From contig NW_021167094.1 of NCBI RefSeq assembly GCF_003711515.1, positions 383,002 to 447,001 of the forward strand: 64,000 bases of DNA, given 5' to 3'. This document shows, piece after piece, positions 22,063 through 33,789 of this stretch (the first letter of the stretch is position 1; the number at the start of each line of letters is the position of its first letter). This stretch comes from Sodiomyces alkalinus F11 (taxonomy: Eukaryota > Ascomycota > Sordariomycetes > Glomerellales > Plectosphaerellaceae). The position numbers were made by a program, and so were the translations under genes. The notes under the pieces are model-generated. The model saw nothing but the letters and a program-made list of their open reading frames with translations, had not been told where the DNA came from and ran no database searches.

Positions 22063-23402
22063 TATGACCGGCTTTTTCGGAGTTTTTTTTTTTTTCTTCC
22101 TTTTTGGATTGTTTTGCTTCAGGCCGCAGAGGCGTGAATGCTGGGTGGTGATCTTTTCGAATTCGCTTCTGCCAGAGGAGGCGAAAGAGCGCGAGCGAGA
22201 GAGAGAGAGAGAGAGAAGAAGAGATGTGAGCTTTCTGCTGACTTCCTGACCGAAATCCAGTTTTCTTCGCCGACTTAGGTGGCGGGCTTCACAATTTTAA
22301 CTGGTGAAGAAGAAGCCAACGTCGAAGAAGATCCGACTTCTACCGGTTCTCGAAGCCCGGTCCCGGTACAAATTCTTCCTCTCTATCTCAAGCACACAGC
22401 CTGCGCAAGTCGTGTTTCAGCTATATTCTTCACGTTCCTCTATCCTTGATCCGTTTAACAGCTTATTGGAGGAGACCATACCTAGATCCTTGAATATTGC
22501 CGTTTTGGTTCAATGCCGTGCTTTTGCATTGCCCGCGCCAAGGGAGAAAATAAACTGGAATGAACTGAAATGAAATGAGCCGAAGCCACGAATCTTAACC
22601 TTGCATGCAGGACAGTATCTCAGAAAGCCTCTTCCGCCTTCCGAGTATAATGATATATCCACGGATAGATAAGAAGAAAGAAAAACAAGCCACACCCGTC
22701 CCGAGTCATGCTGACAAGTTTGACGTTGACCAGCCTGCTGCTGACCATCCATTCCAGTTGCACGTTGCGTTGTGAAGCATCGGATCAGCCCGCCCCCAAA
22801 TCATCCTCCGCTCCTTTTCCTCCGAGCCCTCGTGGAGCGAGAGGGATAAAGGGATAACGACGGAGGAAAGAGAAGGTAAACCAGTAGCGCGAGTGCTCCC
22901 AAGGCTCCAGTCAACTTCTCAACCGACGGTTGCCTGCCCCCAGAATCCCCCCTTACCGACCCTATGTTGTATCGCGTCTGCCCTACCATACCTCTATCAT
23001 GCAGCTGCTTTCTCCGTATCGGCCGGTGATACCACACCATCTCACCGGAGTTGCAGCTGGAATACGTCAGCAGACCGCCAAATTCACGAGCCCCGAGTGG
23101 TCAGCATTTTGTGGAAGGCGGGCCTAGACTTGGGACATGCAAGTTTGCTGTCTAGGGTGGGTGTACGACCGGTGGACGGATTCAACCCTCATGCAGTCGT
23201 GGGAGGGGGGGCATTTCTCCTCTGTCCGTTGCGATTTGAAAGTCAAACATATTCCGTTTGCATTGTGGCACACGTCCAAAAATAGGCCTCACGACGCATG
23301 GGAGATCAGAGAGTGTGTGGGCTTGTAGGCCAGGGAGAAGAATTCGCAAGGCAGACAGACACTGCTATATTTCGCTGTCGACTCGATTAGAACTATTCAT
23401 TT
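22063..23402. other. Intergenic region with (GA)n microsatellite
   Basis: About 1.3 kb without a gene. A (GA)n run lies at about 22191-22216, upstream of the Nudix gene; a T-run of 12-13 at 22083-22095 lies in its immediate leader. Confidence 0.5.
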
Positions 23403-25398
23403 CTACATCCGGAAGACACCAAACTTGGTGTCGCCCGCCTTGATCTCGTTTCGCCCCGACATGGCCGCCCTCAATCCCAAACCTAGATACGTCCGCGTGT
23501 GCTGGGGGGGGATGATGCCATCGTCCTAATGTTACTGTCAGCATGCGTGTTCCAGGTAGGGACGACGAAAGCAGTAAGGGAAAGAAAGAAAGAGAGAGAA
23601 CAAAGAAGAAGGAAAAAAAAAGAAAAAAAAGAAAAAAAAAGGAGGAAAAAAAAAAAGAAAAAGAAAAAGGAAAAACTCACCCATAACCTCGCCGAAGAAT
23701 AGGTAGCATCGCTCTCCCGTTCTATCCTCTCTCTCAACTCCGGATCGGCCTTCTGTCCCACAGTTTCCATGACAGCAGCCAGCTGTTCGCCGCCCATGAC
23801 GCCGATGCGGGCGTTAGGCCACATCCACAGGAACCGGGGGCTGTAGGACCGCCCGCACATGCCGTAGTTCCCGGCGCCGTAACTCCCACCCACCACGACC
23901 GTGAACTTGGGCACGTCGGCGCAGGCGACAGCGGTGACCAGCTTGGCGCCGTGCTTGGCGATCCCGCCCCTCTCGGCGTCAGACCCGACCATGAAGCCGG
24001 AGATGTTCTGGAGGAAGACGAGCGGCACGCCGCGCTGGGCGCACAGCTCGACAAAGTGCGCGCCCTTCTGCGCGCTCTCGGAGAAGAGGATGCCGTCGTT
24101 GGCCACGATGCCGACCTGGTAGCCGTGGATGCGGGCGAAGCCGGTGACGAGGGTCGGGCCGTAGTCGCGCTTGAACTCGGCCAGCTCCGAGCCGTCCACC
24201 ACGCGCGCGATGACCTCGCGGATCGGGAGCGGCTTGCGGAGGTTCGTGCTCGCTACGCCCAGGAGCTCGGACGCGGGGTAGACCGGTTCGGCGTATTGGG
24301 TGCGCGGTGGCACCACCGTGGGGGCGGCCGACCGCGCCGGCCAGTTGAGGTTGCTGATGCTCCGGCGGGCGAGGGTGATGGCGTGGGCGTCGTCGACGGC
24401 GAGGTAGTCTGTGACGCCGGACACGGAGGAGTGGAGTTTGCCTCCGCCCAGCTCTTCGGCCGAGATGACTTCGCCCGTGGCGGCCTTGACGAGGGGCGGG
24501 CCGGCGAGGAAGATGTGGCCCTGGTTCTCTACGATGATGCTCTCGTCGCTCATGGCCGGCACGTAGGCGCCTCCAGCCGTACAGGGACCCATGACGACAG
24601 AGATTTGGGGGATGCCCTTGGCGCTCATGCGGGCTTGGTTGTAGAAGATGCGGCCGAAATGATCACGGTCGGGGAAAACGTCGGCCTGATGGGGGAGGTT
24701 GGCGCCGCCACTATCGACCATGTAGATGCACCTAGGCCAGGGAAACATGTCCTCGTTAGCAGTGGTACATGGGTATATAATTCATAAATCAAATTGAGAC
24801 TTGGGGACTCGTACGGCAAGTTGTTCTCTTGAGCGACGGCCTGGGCTCTCAGATGCTTCTTCACGGTGATGGGATAATACGTGCCGCCTTTGACGGTGCT
24901 ATCGTTGGCCACGATAACGCAGGTGACGCCTTCCACGACACCGACGCCGGTAATAATCCCGCCGGCCGGCACATCCGCCTCTGGGTACAACTCGTAGCCG
25001 GCCAAGGGCGACAGCTCCATGAAGGTAGTCCCCGGGTCGATGAGGGCATTGACGCGATCGCGGGGGAGCATCTTCTTACGCGCCAGGTGCTTCTCCCTAG
25101 CCTTTGAAGGTCCGCCCAGCTGAACCCGTCTGGTCAGGTTCTGGAGGCGTGCGACGACGTCGCCCATGTTCTTCTCGTTCTCCCTGAACTCGTCCGACGT
25201 CGGGTCTACATTGCTCTGGAGGACGGAGATTGCGCTAGCCTGGTGGGGCGGAGTGAAGGTCGCGACGCCTCGTGCATGGCTTCTTGAGGGGTGATGAAGG
25301 TGATGACGTCCAGGCAAGCGCGGGACGGATCGTGATGGGGATCGTGTCAATTGGCGAGAGAGGGAGAGGAGGTCTCTCGAGGACCTCGAAACAGACAT
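23403..25398 (-). CDS. mccB: Methylcrotonoyl-CoA carboxylase beta subunit, mitochondrial
   Basis: Exons 24815-25398, 23681-24731, 23403-23525 (minus strand, 585 aa). Carboxyltransferase subunit that moves CO2 from biotin to 3-methylcrotonyl-CoA in leucine breakdown. Signs: two acyl-CoA carboxyltransferase halves with [58 protein letters not shown] and [19 protein letters not shown]; the C-terminal exon [11 protein letters not shown] is the standard end of this family. Both introns fit phase and conserved codons. The first ~45 residues are rich in Arg/Ser/His without acidic residues early on, consistent with mitochondrial import. Intron 2 (23526-23680) carries a long polypyrimidine tract on the sense strand. 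Divergent from ivdA with a 468-bp shared promoter. The biotin-bearing alpha subunit is not in the window. Confidence 0.96.
23526..23680 (-). other. Intron 2 of mccB with long polypyrimidine tract
   Basis: 155-nt intron; GTGAGT donor, TTAG acceptor. About 100 nt of almost pure T/C on the sense strand (A/G on the plus strand at 23580-23675). Confidence 0.85.
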
Positions 25399-25866
25399 AT
25401 TGAACCAGGGAAACGAAGAAAATTGTCTGTTCAATGGACAACGCGACTTGAAAGAGTCTGTTTGGTTTAATGATCGTGAGATTTCAAGGGCGGCGAGAAA
25501 AGAAAAGTCGAAGAGCTCGGCAGCATCAACTCGACTACTGCAGTGTACGGTACGCGCTTCGTCTCGGGTTAAGCGGTTCAAGGGGATGACGCAGAAGGTT
25601 GGCCCGTGCAACGTTGGGGTAGGCTCGGCCTCGGCCCGTCGTTAACCGTCAACAACCGCCCAATGTATCTGTCTGTCCTCCCCTCCCTCTGCCGATTTAC
25701 AAACTTGACTTGACCTTGATTGAGGGAAGGGGGAAATTCTTCCAATTGAACAATTGACACAACATCATATTCTCATTACTTTTCGATTCATTTCGCCCAA
25801 CACCCTCCATTCATTCTGATCGCAAAAGAAAAGAAGAAGAAAAAAAAGGTCTAGCCCTCAAACAGC
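25399..25866. promoter_or_regulatory. Shared divergent promoter of mccB and ivdA
   Basis: 468 bp between the start codons of two genes acting at consecutive steps of leucine catabolism. CCAAT boxes lie at 25660-25664 and 25742-25746 (plus orientation). An A/G-rich stretch (25826-25847) precedes the ivdA start. Coordinated leucine-induced expression is expected from the arrangement, as known for Aspergillus mcc/ivd genes; the binding regulator is not visible. Confidence 0.6.
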
Positions 25867-27222
25867 ATGTCAAGCGTTAGGTTATTCAGGTCCCTGGCGC
25901 GGCCTGCGGCCCTCCGGCTTCCCAGACAAGCCGTCATCACCCCTCACGTCCGGCACCATTCCCAGAAACACCCACAAGGCTTTGAGCCGCCATCAGAGGC
26001 CGACCTGAGCGAATTGAGAGAGCGAGTACAAGAATTCACGCGGCGAGAAATAACGGAGGAGGTAGCGGCGCACACGGACAAGAGCAACTCGTTCCCCAAC
26101 GACATGTGGGCCAAGCTGGGCGAGGCCGGGTTCCTAGGCATCACGGCGGACGAGGAGGTGGGAGGGTTGGGGATGGGCTACCAGGCACACTGCGTGGTGC
26201 TGGAGGAGCTGTCGCGGGCGTCCGGGTCGATCGGGCTCAGCTACGCGGCGCACTCGCAGCTCTGCGTCAACCAGATCCAGCTCAACGGGACGGCCGAGCA
26301 GAAGAAGAAGTACCTCCCCGGGCTGATCGCGGGGACCAGCGTCGGCGCGCTGGCCATGTCGGAGTCCGGGGCGGGGAGCGACGTGGTCAGCATGCGGACG
26401 ACGGCGACGAAAGTGGACGGCGGCTACGTGATCAACGGGTCCAAGATGTGGATCACCAACGGGCCGGACGCGGACGTGATCGTGGTCTACGCCAAGACGG
26501 AGCCGGACAAGGGGTCCAAGGGCATGACGGCGTTCCTGGTCGAGACCAAGACGGACGGGTTCAGCTGCCAGCGCAAGCTGGACAAGATGGGCATGCGGGG
26601 GAGCAACACGGGCGAGCTCAGCTTCGACGGCGTGTTCGTGCCCGAGGCCAACGTGCTGGGCCGCGTCAACGGCGGCGTGCGCGTGCTCATGGAAGGGCTC
26701 GACCTGGAGCGGCTGGTGCTCAGCGCGGGGCCCCTGGGCCTCATGCAGGCGGCGCTGGACGTGGCGCTGCCGTTCACGCACCAGCGGAAGCAGTTCGGGG
26801 CGCCCATCGCGCACAACCAGCTCGTCCAGGGCCGGCTGGCCGACATGTACACCAAGCTGCAGGCGTCGCGGTCTTACACGTACGCGACGGCCCGGGAGGT
26901 GGACGAGGAGGGGGTGATCCGCACGCAGGACTGCGCCGGCGCCATCCTGTATGCGGCCGAGAGGGCCACCGAGTGCGCGCTCGACTGTATCCAGCTTCTG
27001 GGCGGCATGGGCTACGTGGAGGAGATGCCGGCGTCGAGATTGTTGAGAGAGTGAGTGCCCTCCACTGTCAAGTTGTGCGCCAGTTATTTATTTTACGCTG
27101 CTAACCAGCCTGTCCGTGCTACTAGTGCGAAATTGTACGAGATCGGAGCGGGCACATCGGAAATCCGCCGCATGGTGATTGGAAGGGCCTTCAACAAGGA
27201 GTATGCCCATATGTCGAGATAG
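25867..27222 (+). CDS. ivdA: Isovaleryl-CoA dehydrogenase, mitochondrial
   Basis: Exons 25867-27050 and 27126-27222 (426 aa); intron of 75 nt (GTGAGT/CTAG). FAD enzyme oxidising isovaleryl-CoA to 3-methylcrotonyl-CoA, the substrate of the carboxylase encoded next door. Motifs: [19 protein letters not shown] and [10 protein letters not shown] (acyl-CoA dehydrogenase signatures), catalytic Glu in [35 protein letters not shown] and C-terminal [15 protein letters not shown]. The Glu in LDLERL rather than the usual C-terminal position is the mark of the isovaleryl-CoA class. N-terminus [21 protein letters not shown] is a clear mitochondrial presequence. Very GC-rich, which produces long spurious antisense frames. 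Confidence 0.97.
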
Positions 27223-29974
27223 TGTTGGATCGAAGGAAAAGAATAACAATATAAAGGCAAGAGGAGAACATGCTGGGTTGGTGTTGGTGTTGGTGTTGGT
27301 GTTGGTGAACCTACAGAGTAATAAGGCAGCAGAGGATTTCTCGCGGCTTCTTGGAATGGATGATCGGACTCTGTGGCTGTGCACGGGATGTGTTTGATGA
27401 CAAATAAAACTGAGCCACATTGAGCCACACAACCGACCCTGTGTGTTTACTGAGTAATACACACAAAAGGACGAATAAACGGACAAACACACACACACTG
27501 ATTACTCGTCGACATGCAACACCGTACCAAGGGATGGAGGAGAGTGAAGTGTCATGTAATAAGACCTGGGAGGCAATGGAAAATTAGAGAGAGAAGAGAA
27601 ACCCCTTCCGAGTCCTTTGGACGAGAGTGACAGGGACAAGGACAGTGACAAAATTGAGGCCAAGAGACTGGAGTGGAGCGAATAACAGAAGAAAATTACG
27701 CAGATGGTCAGGAAAATTGGAAGAAAAAAAAAAGAAGGAAAAAAGAGACCAGAAAACAAGCCATATCCGATGTCCACGATGCATGTACGAGCTGGATAAT
27801 TAGACGAGGACACTCACAATGGGAGAAATGGTGGTGACGGGGGTAGAGGCGCTGGGATGCAGGGGGCCACGAGACCGTCAGATGACCAACTTGACCGAGG
27901 CGACGTATGTACATACATACTCCGTACCCCCAGGACAGGAGCCGGGATTCACGATGTCCTGTCTGGTGTGTACGAAGTAACAATCATGGAGTAGACGGAG
28001 TAGACTTCGTCGTCCCCCTGTCCAAGTCGGGCGTTCCACTCCCATTTCTTTTCCATCACACCGCTCTGTTCGTTCACGATCGACGATCCGCCAGCCATCG
28101 TCTCTTTTATTACCACCCACGCTGGAACATGTCATGTTAAATATCGGTCTCGCTCCATGATACGGACATCCCACGCAGTCCATGCAGGCGTTTGGTGGCG
28201 CGACACGGGAACGAAGAAGTAGGTAATTAATTTGACGTTGTTCTGATGTATATGTAGGTGGTTGATTGACGCTGATGCTGCTGGGTGAAAGACGGAAGGT
28301 GAAAACGGAGAAAGAACTAACCCGCCGGAAATCATCGTCATCGGCCTCTTCTCTGTTTGATTTTATTTTTTATTTTAGGAAGACGGATTAATAAGTCGGG
28401 TAATTAGAAATTATTATGTATTGCTCCGGGGATGAGTGAAGTGAGTCGCATGGGGTTACCAACCACTTTGCACGAAGTAAAGATGGACCACGAGGGAAAA
28501 GGACAAGTCGGTGAGAGAGTACTTCGTATAGTGAACGGGGAGAAAAAAATCAGAAGGTCATCTGAGAATGTCGCATCCCGGTCTCGCGAGGGTGGTCCCG
28601 TCTCCCAAAAGGTGGTGATAAGAAAGAAATGGATCGCCGAGTCGAGTTTTCCGTCGACTCCGGAGTCCTCGACTCGGCGCTCTGCATTAGTGAGTGCAAG
28701 CGTCTCGACCGCGGATTTCGGACCACGGGGGGCAACGGAGGGTCCATCCCGCAGCATCTAGAACCCTCCTGCTGTTGGGATTGTTATTAGGATGGTGACA
28801 GAACCAAAACACCAACCCGACCAGCTGGGGGGGTGTAAGGGGAGTGGTGACGAAAAGACCAAAAGATCGACAGACAATTGCTGAAAGAAGACGAGAAAGG
28901 GGGGACAAAGTGTGGCCCCTTCCAGTCACTCCTTGTCGCCGACTCCGGTATAGTGGTACAGTGTAAAATATAGAGTGCAAACCCCAATTCCAGTGGGTCA
29001 CCCCGCACCACCTTTACCGATTCCCGAGCGCGCGGCTGCAGTAGTGTACCTACACTACAGTGTGAGTGTGCCGTAAACGGAGCAGGAGCTTGACCCCCAC
29101 AGCGCTCCAGCTCCAGGGTTGTCTGGCACCCTGCAGGGGTCAAAGCTCCCCAATTGGCATTGCGCGGAGAACAGCTAATTCCTACACTACCTTACCTTAC
29201 TGTAGCTACGGCACCCGTACCTGGAACCTTACGAGGTATGTATGGTCATGTCTTGCCCGACCTGGCCGATTGTCTTCTTGCTTCCACCCACCCTCTCGTC
29301 TCTCCCTTGTGAATAGCCCATGGCCTGGACGCATGCAAAGTGATTTCGATTACACACCTACTTGGCAAATACGTTGTAGTCTGAGTAGTCTGAGGGGAGC
29401 ACTCGTCAGCTCGAGTTCGCCAGGATGGATGGGGGAAAAGGAGAGTACGATGGGTCGTAACTCTGGGCGTTTTTTCACCCCCTCCCTCCTCGACAATAAA
29501 GCCGCCCCCCCTTCCGTCTCTCCTGAAAACATCGTGAAGTGTCCGTAACTATTAGTTCCAATTCATTTTACTCTCTCCATAAATCTCCCCGCAGCTCTCT
29601 TCCCTGAATAAGACATAAGACCCAATCCCTTACTAAACCAGTCAAGGTGCATACATTACGCGTGTCCCCCAACACCTCGCCTTTTCTTCTTCCTCGTCCA
29701 TCTACCCCTCCACTCCTCTACCAACACCAATCCGACCCCAAAAGACTCTAGAAAACTTGCGACTCGCCTCCTACTTCGTACCACGCCTCTTACGTCCGGA
29801 CATCTCTTCCCACGCCAGGACGGCGGGGTCCCTCGGAGTTCTCGGCTTGACTTTGCGTGCGCATTGATAGAGCGAGGGATACAGAGAAGTACCCGACTTT
29901 TCGTCTTCTCGCAGGCCGACCGCAACACCCTCAGCTGGTCGGTGACGTGGCTCACCACCCCACTCAATCACACA
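27223..29974. other. Gene-poor spacer with GGTGTT repeat
   Basis: About 2.7 kb without a supportable gene. Contains (GGTGTT)n at about 27277-27308 in the ivdA 3' region, TACTCCGTA at 27918-27926, a (CA)n stretch near 27484-27500 and the pyrimidine-rich leader of the next gene (29660-29760). Confidence 0.5.
27277..27308 (+). repeat. (GGTGTT)n hexanucleotide repeat
   Basis: About five copies of a GGTGTT unit shortly after the ivdA stop, probably in the 3'UTR. Confidence 0.8.
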
Positions 29975-30898
29975 ATGTTCCGTCCCCTCAGCACCCGCAT
30001 CGCTGCCGGCGCATCACGATCCAAAGCTGCCGTTTCCACTCGCACTCTCACTCCCTCCGCCGTCATCCCCATCTTGTCCGCCGCTCAAACACATCACGCC
30101 CACCGCTCTCCGCAGCACCAGGTCCGAGGCCTCCGTAGCGGTGTTCCTCGCCTCGACAAACCCGGTTCTTACTCCCGAACCGATCCCGACGTCACGGTCG
30201 AGTACCCCGAAGACCACGAGCTTCCGAGCAGCAAGCCGGTTCGGGGCCATGGCGGCGGCTTCGCCAAGCCTACCCTCGCTTCTTTCTCCCTGGAAGATAC
30301 TGTCACCGTTGTGACCGGCGGCGCCCGTGGTCTGGGTCTCGTCATGGGACAGGGTGTGGCTTATTCGGGGGGGGACCTGGCCATTGTCGACCTGAACTGT
30401 ACGTTTTACCTTTTTCTGTCCCCCTCTCCCCCTCTTCCGCTTCCTCCTGTCCACCCATGGCAAACTCGATTAACCATCTAACACAAAACAGTGGAAGAGG
30501 CGGAGAGCCAGGCGAAAAACATCATTGAAGCCTTCCGCAAGGAGAATCCCGAAGCCGACAAGCTCCCCCGCGTAACGGCCCACCACGCCGACGTCTCGGA
30601 CCCGGAATCCGTCGACGCCTGTATCGCCAATGTCATCGCCAAGCATGGCCGTATCGACAACCTCGTCACCTCGGCCGGGTTTACCGAGAACTTCGACGCC
30701 ATCCACTATCCCATCGAACGCATGCGCAAGCTCTGGTCCGTTAACGTCGACGGGACCTATCTCTTCGCCATCGGCGTCGCCAAGCACCTCATAGACCGCA
30801 AGGCCCAAGGCAACATGGTCTTCATCGGCTCCATGTCGGGCGCCATCGTCAACATTCCCCAGCCTCAGGCGTACGTCATTCTCCCCCTACCCCCCTTC

Positions 30899-30939
<41 letters not shown>

Positions 30940-31334
30940 CTCTCTCTCTCTCTCTCTCTATATACGTCGTCAACTAGTGCCACTTGGCCTCTCTTGGAGA
31001 ATATGACCGACAAAGGCTAACCTCCCTACTCTGCAGACCTTACAACGCAGCAAAGGCCGGCGTCCGTCATCTCGCCGCCTCCCTCGCCGTCGAGTGGGCC
31101 CACTGCGGCATCCGCGTGAACTGCATCTCCCCGGGTTACATGCTCACGGCCCTGACCCAGAAGATCCTCGATGATAACCCAGACCTCAAGCAGAAGTGGA
31201 CCTCTCTCATTCCCCAGGGCAAGATGGGACAGCCGAAGGACCTCATGGGACCGGTCACGTTCCTGCTTTCGGACGCTTCTCAGTATGTCACTGGCGCGGA
31301 TCTGCGTGTCGACGGTGGTTACACCGTTACCTAA
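29975..31334 (+). CDS. Short-chain dehydrogenase/reductase, D-arabinitol/sorbose reductase-like, mitochondrial-type leader
   Basis: Exons 29975-30398, 30492-30870, 31037-31334 (366 aa). Classical SDR: cofactor loop TGGARGLG, catalytic Ser in FIGSMSGAIVN, and Y-x3-K in PYNAAKAGVRHLAASLAVEW, which is restored only when intron 2 is removed. The usual N-N-A-G is T-S-A-G here. ISPGYMLTALTQKI and the C-terminal GADLRVDGGYTVT fit the fungal D-arabinitol 2-dehydrogenase / sorbose reductase group; substrate is inferred. Unlike most of that group it has a ~105-residue N-terminal extension rich in Arg/Ser/Thr/His (MFRPLSTRIAAGASRSKAAV), resembling a mitochondrial targeting sequence. Intron 2 contains CA and CT microsatellites. 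Confidence 0.88.
30903..30960 (+). repeat. (CA)n followed by (CT)n microsatellites in an intron
   Basis: About 16 CA units and then about 11 CT units, inside intron 2 (30871-31036) of the SDR gene. Confidence 0.9.
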
Positions 31335-31930
31335 AACAGGGCCACAGCAGATCGCCAGATCGCCAGATGGGGGCAGTTTGGGAAATCATCCCGCATTTTC
31401 TGTTGTACTCTCTGCATGGGGAGCCAAAAGACAAAACTACGAGTCTCTTTCTGTTTTAACGGGTTTTCTATTCTTTGACAGGCGGAGTTTTTATGCACGG
31501 CCCACGTTGGCATACCATACGGGTAGATTAATGACTAGTAATAATCAAAAAGTCGGGCGCGGCACAGAGCAGGTCATGCCTGCCGTTGGCTCTTGGCCGA
31601 TCCCGAATAGCAACGTCCAGCTTTTTCTTGAATCCTTTTTTCCCCCTGGGTTTCTTTCAAGTCTCCAGCCTGCATTCTGGGGACAGAACCCCGGCTTCCA
31701 TTCAGCTTTCAATTTTCATCCCATGCCCGGCCCGGGCCGATGCTTACGGGTAAAACAAAGCTGAGAGGCGGCGAAGCTACGCTTTGAACGCCTCTGCTCG
31801 CATGGGTTGCTATCATAAAATACACAAGGCTCAACCCAGAATGAGATAACAGGTCAAAATCCTAGAACTGGAATCTCACTTGCGCTGGATGTCAAGTAGT
31901 GGGCTATCGCAAGCATACCAACCCTCATTA
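31335..31930. other. 3' flank of SDR gene
   Basis: No further gene recognised between the SDR stop and the tRNA. Confidence 0.5.
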
Positions 31931-32001
31931 GCGTGAATGGTTTAGTGGTAAAATTCTCCGTTGCCATCGGGGAGCCCTGGGTTCGATTCCCAGTTCACGC
32001 A
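31931..32001 (+). tRNA. tRNA-Gly (GCC)
   Basis: Full cloverleaf without intron: acceptor GCGTGAA pairs with TTCACGC, D-arm GTTTAGTGGTAAA, anticodon stem CTCCG/CGGGG with loop TTGCCAT giving anticodon GCC, T-loop GTTCGATTC and discriminator A. CCA is not encoded. A T-rich tract at about 32005-32017 serves as the Pol III terminator. A-box and B-box sequences are those of standard eukaryotic glycine tRNAs. Confidence 0.97.
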
Positions 32002-33789
32002 GGGTTTCTTTTTTTAAGTATTACTTATTCATAAACAAACCCCATCCATCCATCATTGCTGCTGCATAGATCGAAAGGAAGGAAACATGCTCAAAATGAT
32101 TATTAGCTGCTACTTCTTTTCTGACAAAAGATTTTTTAATCTTCTAAAACGAGGTGATCAGTTTCGTTCATCTGGCTGTGGCTGCAACCAGTGAAGTTCG
32201 GCATAAGTACTTCCTTCATATGACCAGCTGGCGCGATGACGGTCGCGTCTTATCACCGTTCAATGCGAGATTGCTCGGAAGAGTAAAAGTGCTGGTAAGT
32301 GCACGTGCCCGACTGACGCGACACGGGGAAAATGGTGGCTTTGCGAACAAAATGAAAGTCGTGTTTATTACTAGTGTCTGTATGGCGTATTATCACCTAG
32401 TTTATTAGTTTGTGTTCCTCTCGGTGAGGTTGGGAAAAGTAGCGATTTCCTGAACGGGTTGCTTGGTATGGACTGCTGAGCACACCGTACGTTCTCTTTT
32501 TTCTTATGTCGGTACAGAGTAATTATTGTTAAGAATACATTCCTCTCTCGAGCTGACTGCAGTTCGGTCAAGGAATGCGGATGACGCCTTTCGTCTGATT
32601 AAAGACGTGGGCCGATGGTCAAATCTTTCGGCCCGAGTCGACTGTTGACAGAGCTTAAAAGGGTCACGAGGACAAAAGCTTCAGTTTTTCTTAGTACAGA
32701 TTCCATGTTATGCTTCGTACCGAGTAAGCCTGTGTAGGAAAATCGCCGGGTCCAATATATGAGACGAGACCACAGGTGAGACAAAGCTCTGTTGAATGTC
32801 CCGTCGATCTGGGGCAGGGTTTAATTACCTAAGGTACCTTAGTTACGAAGGAATAAATGATGAGTATTGTATTGTCATAGGCCGGTTATCCGCTTCCGGA
32901 ATGGTCGCGCTTAAAAACTACAGTCTGTTCAACAGGCTATGCTCTGACCTGTACGTCTCTCAGGCTCGCTGTCTAAAGGCAGCATCTCTAATACAGTCAG
33001 AGACGAAAAAACACTGAAGCACTCTACACAATAATTTGCATGCATAGTGCTTCTGTTCTTTTGTTAGGCCACTGAACATGCCCGGCTCACAAGACTCTAT
33101 TCTTAGAACGGCTCGCGAACCACTGGTTCGAGCTCGCACCCCGTTCACTACGAATATCCATAGGGCCTTGTGCGAAGAATGGAAACCCCGATTCTCGACA
33201 CATCAGAAGCACTCTGGGCAGTTGTAAATGGGGGATTGCGCATCCATCCATATTGACGCAGCTGCGCCGCGCCTCTGCCAATGCTTAAACCCCGCCCCGA
33301 ATGACAAATAGCCGGAGCTTGTTTGCCCGGCTGTTTATGCCAGTTCCACCCCTTCTGTTCTGGGAGGATGAAGTCTCTTAAAGAGCTCTGCGTGGCGTCT
33401 TACCCGCCCCTTTAATTGGAGGTTGACTTATAAACTGCGTCCTGCTGATAGAGGAGACAAAATGTCCGTCCTATCTAGGGTAGTATTACACGGAAGGTTC
33501 AATACCGAAGGACCTGAAGGGGGGACACTTCGGACGTTTATATTGGAATACAACGTTGATGTTCGAAGCCTTGCATACCGTTGTCCGGGAAGTGATTACT
33601 GATGGCTCCCGCACGGGTATAAATACCAGCCCTATCTACCACTACGCAAAGCGTTGAATTCATATCTTCTGTATCAATCTTTGATCGCAGACCTGAATTT
33701 GCTGGCATTCCGATCCAGACAAGCCCTCAGATCACCGCCGAGTCCTGCCTCCTCTATCAAGAGGAAAAGAGCATCCTGTTACATTGGCC
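32002..33789. other. Gene-poor spacer
   Basis: About 1.8 kb of lower-GC sequence with no supportable coding or RNA gene. A TACCTAAGGTACCTTAG palindrome-like word is at about 32826-32843. The last 150 bp form the leader of the secreted-protein gene; a TATA-like TATAAATA is at 33617-33626. Confidence 0.5.

Noticed and set aside
23951..24787. 278-codon plus-strand frame antisense to mccB
   Set aside because: Acid/Gly/Val-rich mirror of a GC-rich conserved exon.
26106..27104. Long plus-strand frame of 332 codons overlapping ivdA, and antisense frames of 226 and 122 codons
   Set aside because: Shadows of a very GC-rich exon; Arg/Gly/Ala-rich composition and no domains.
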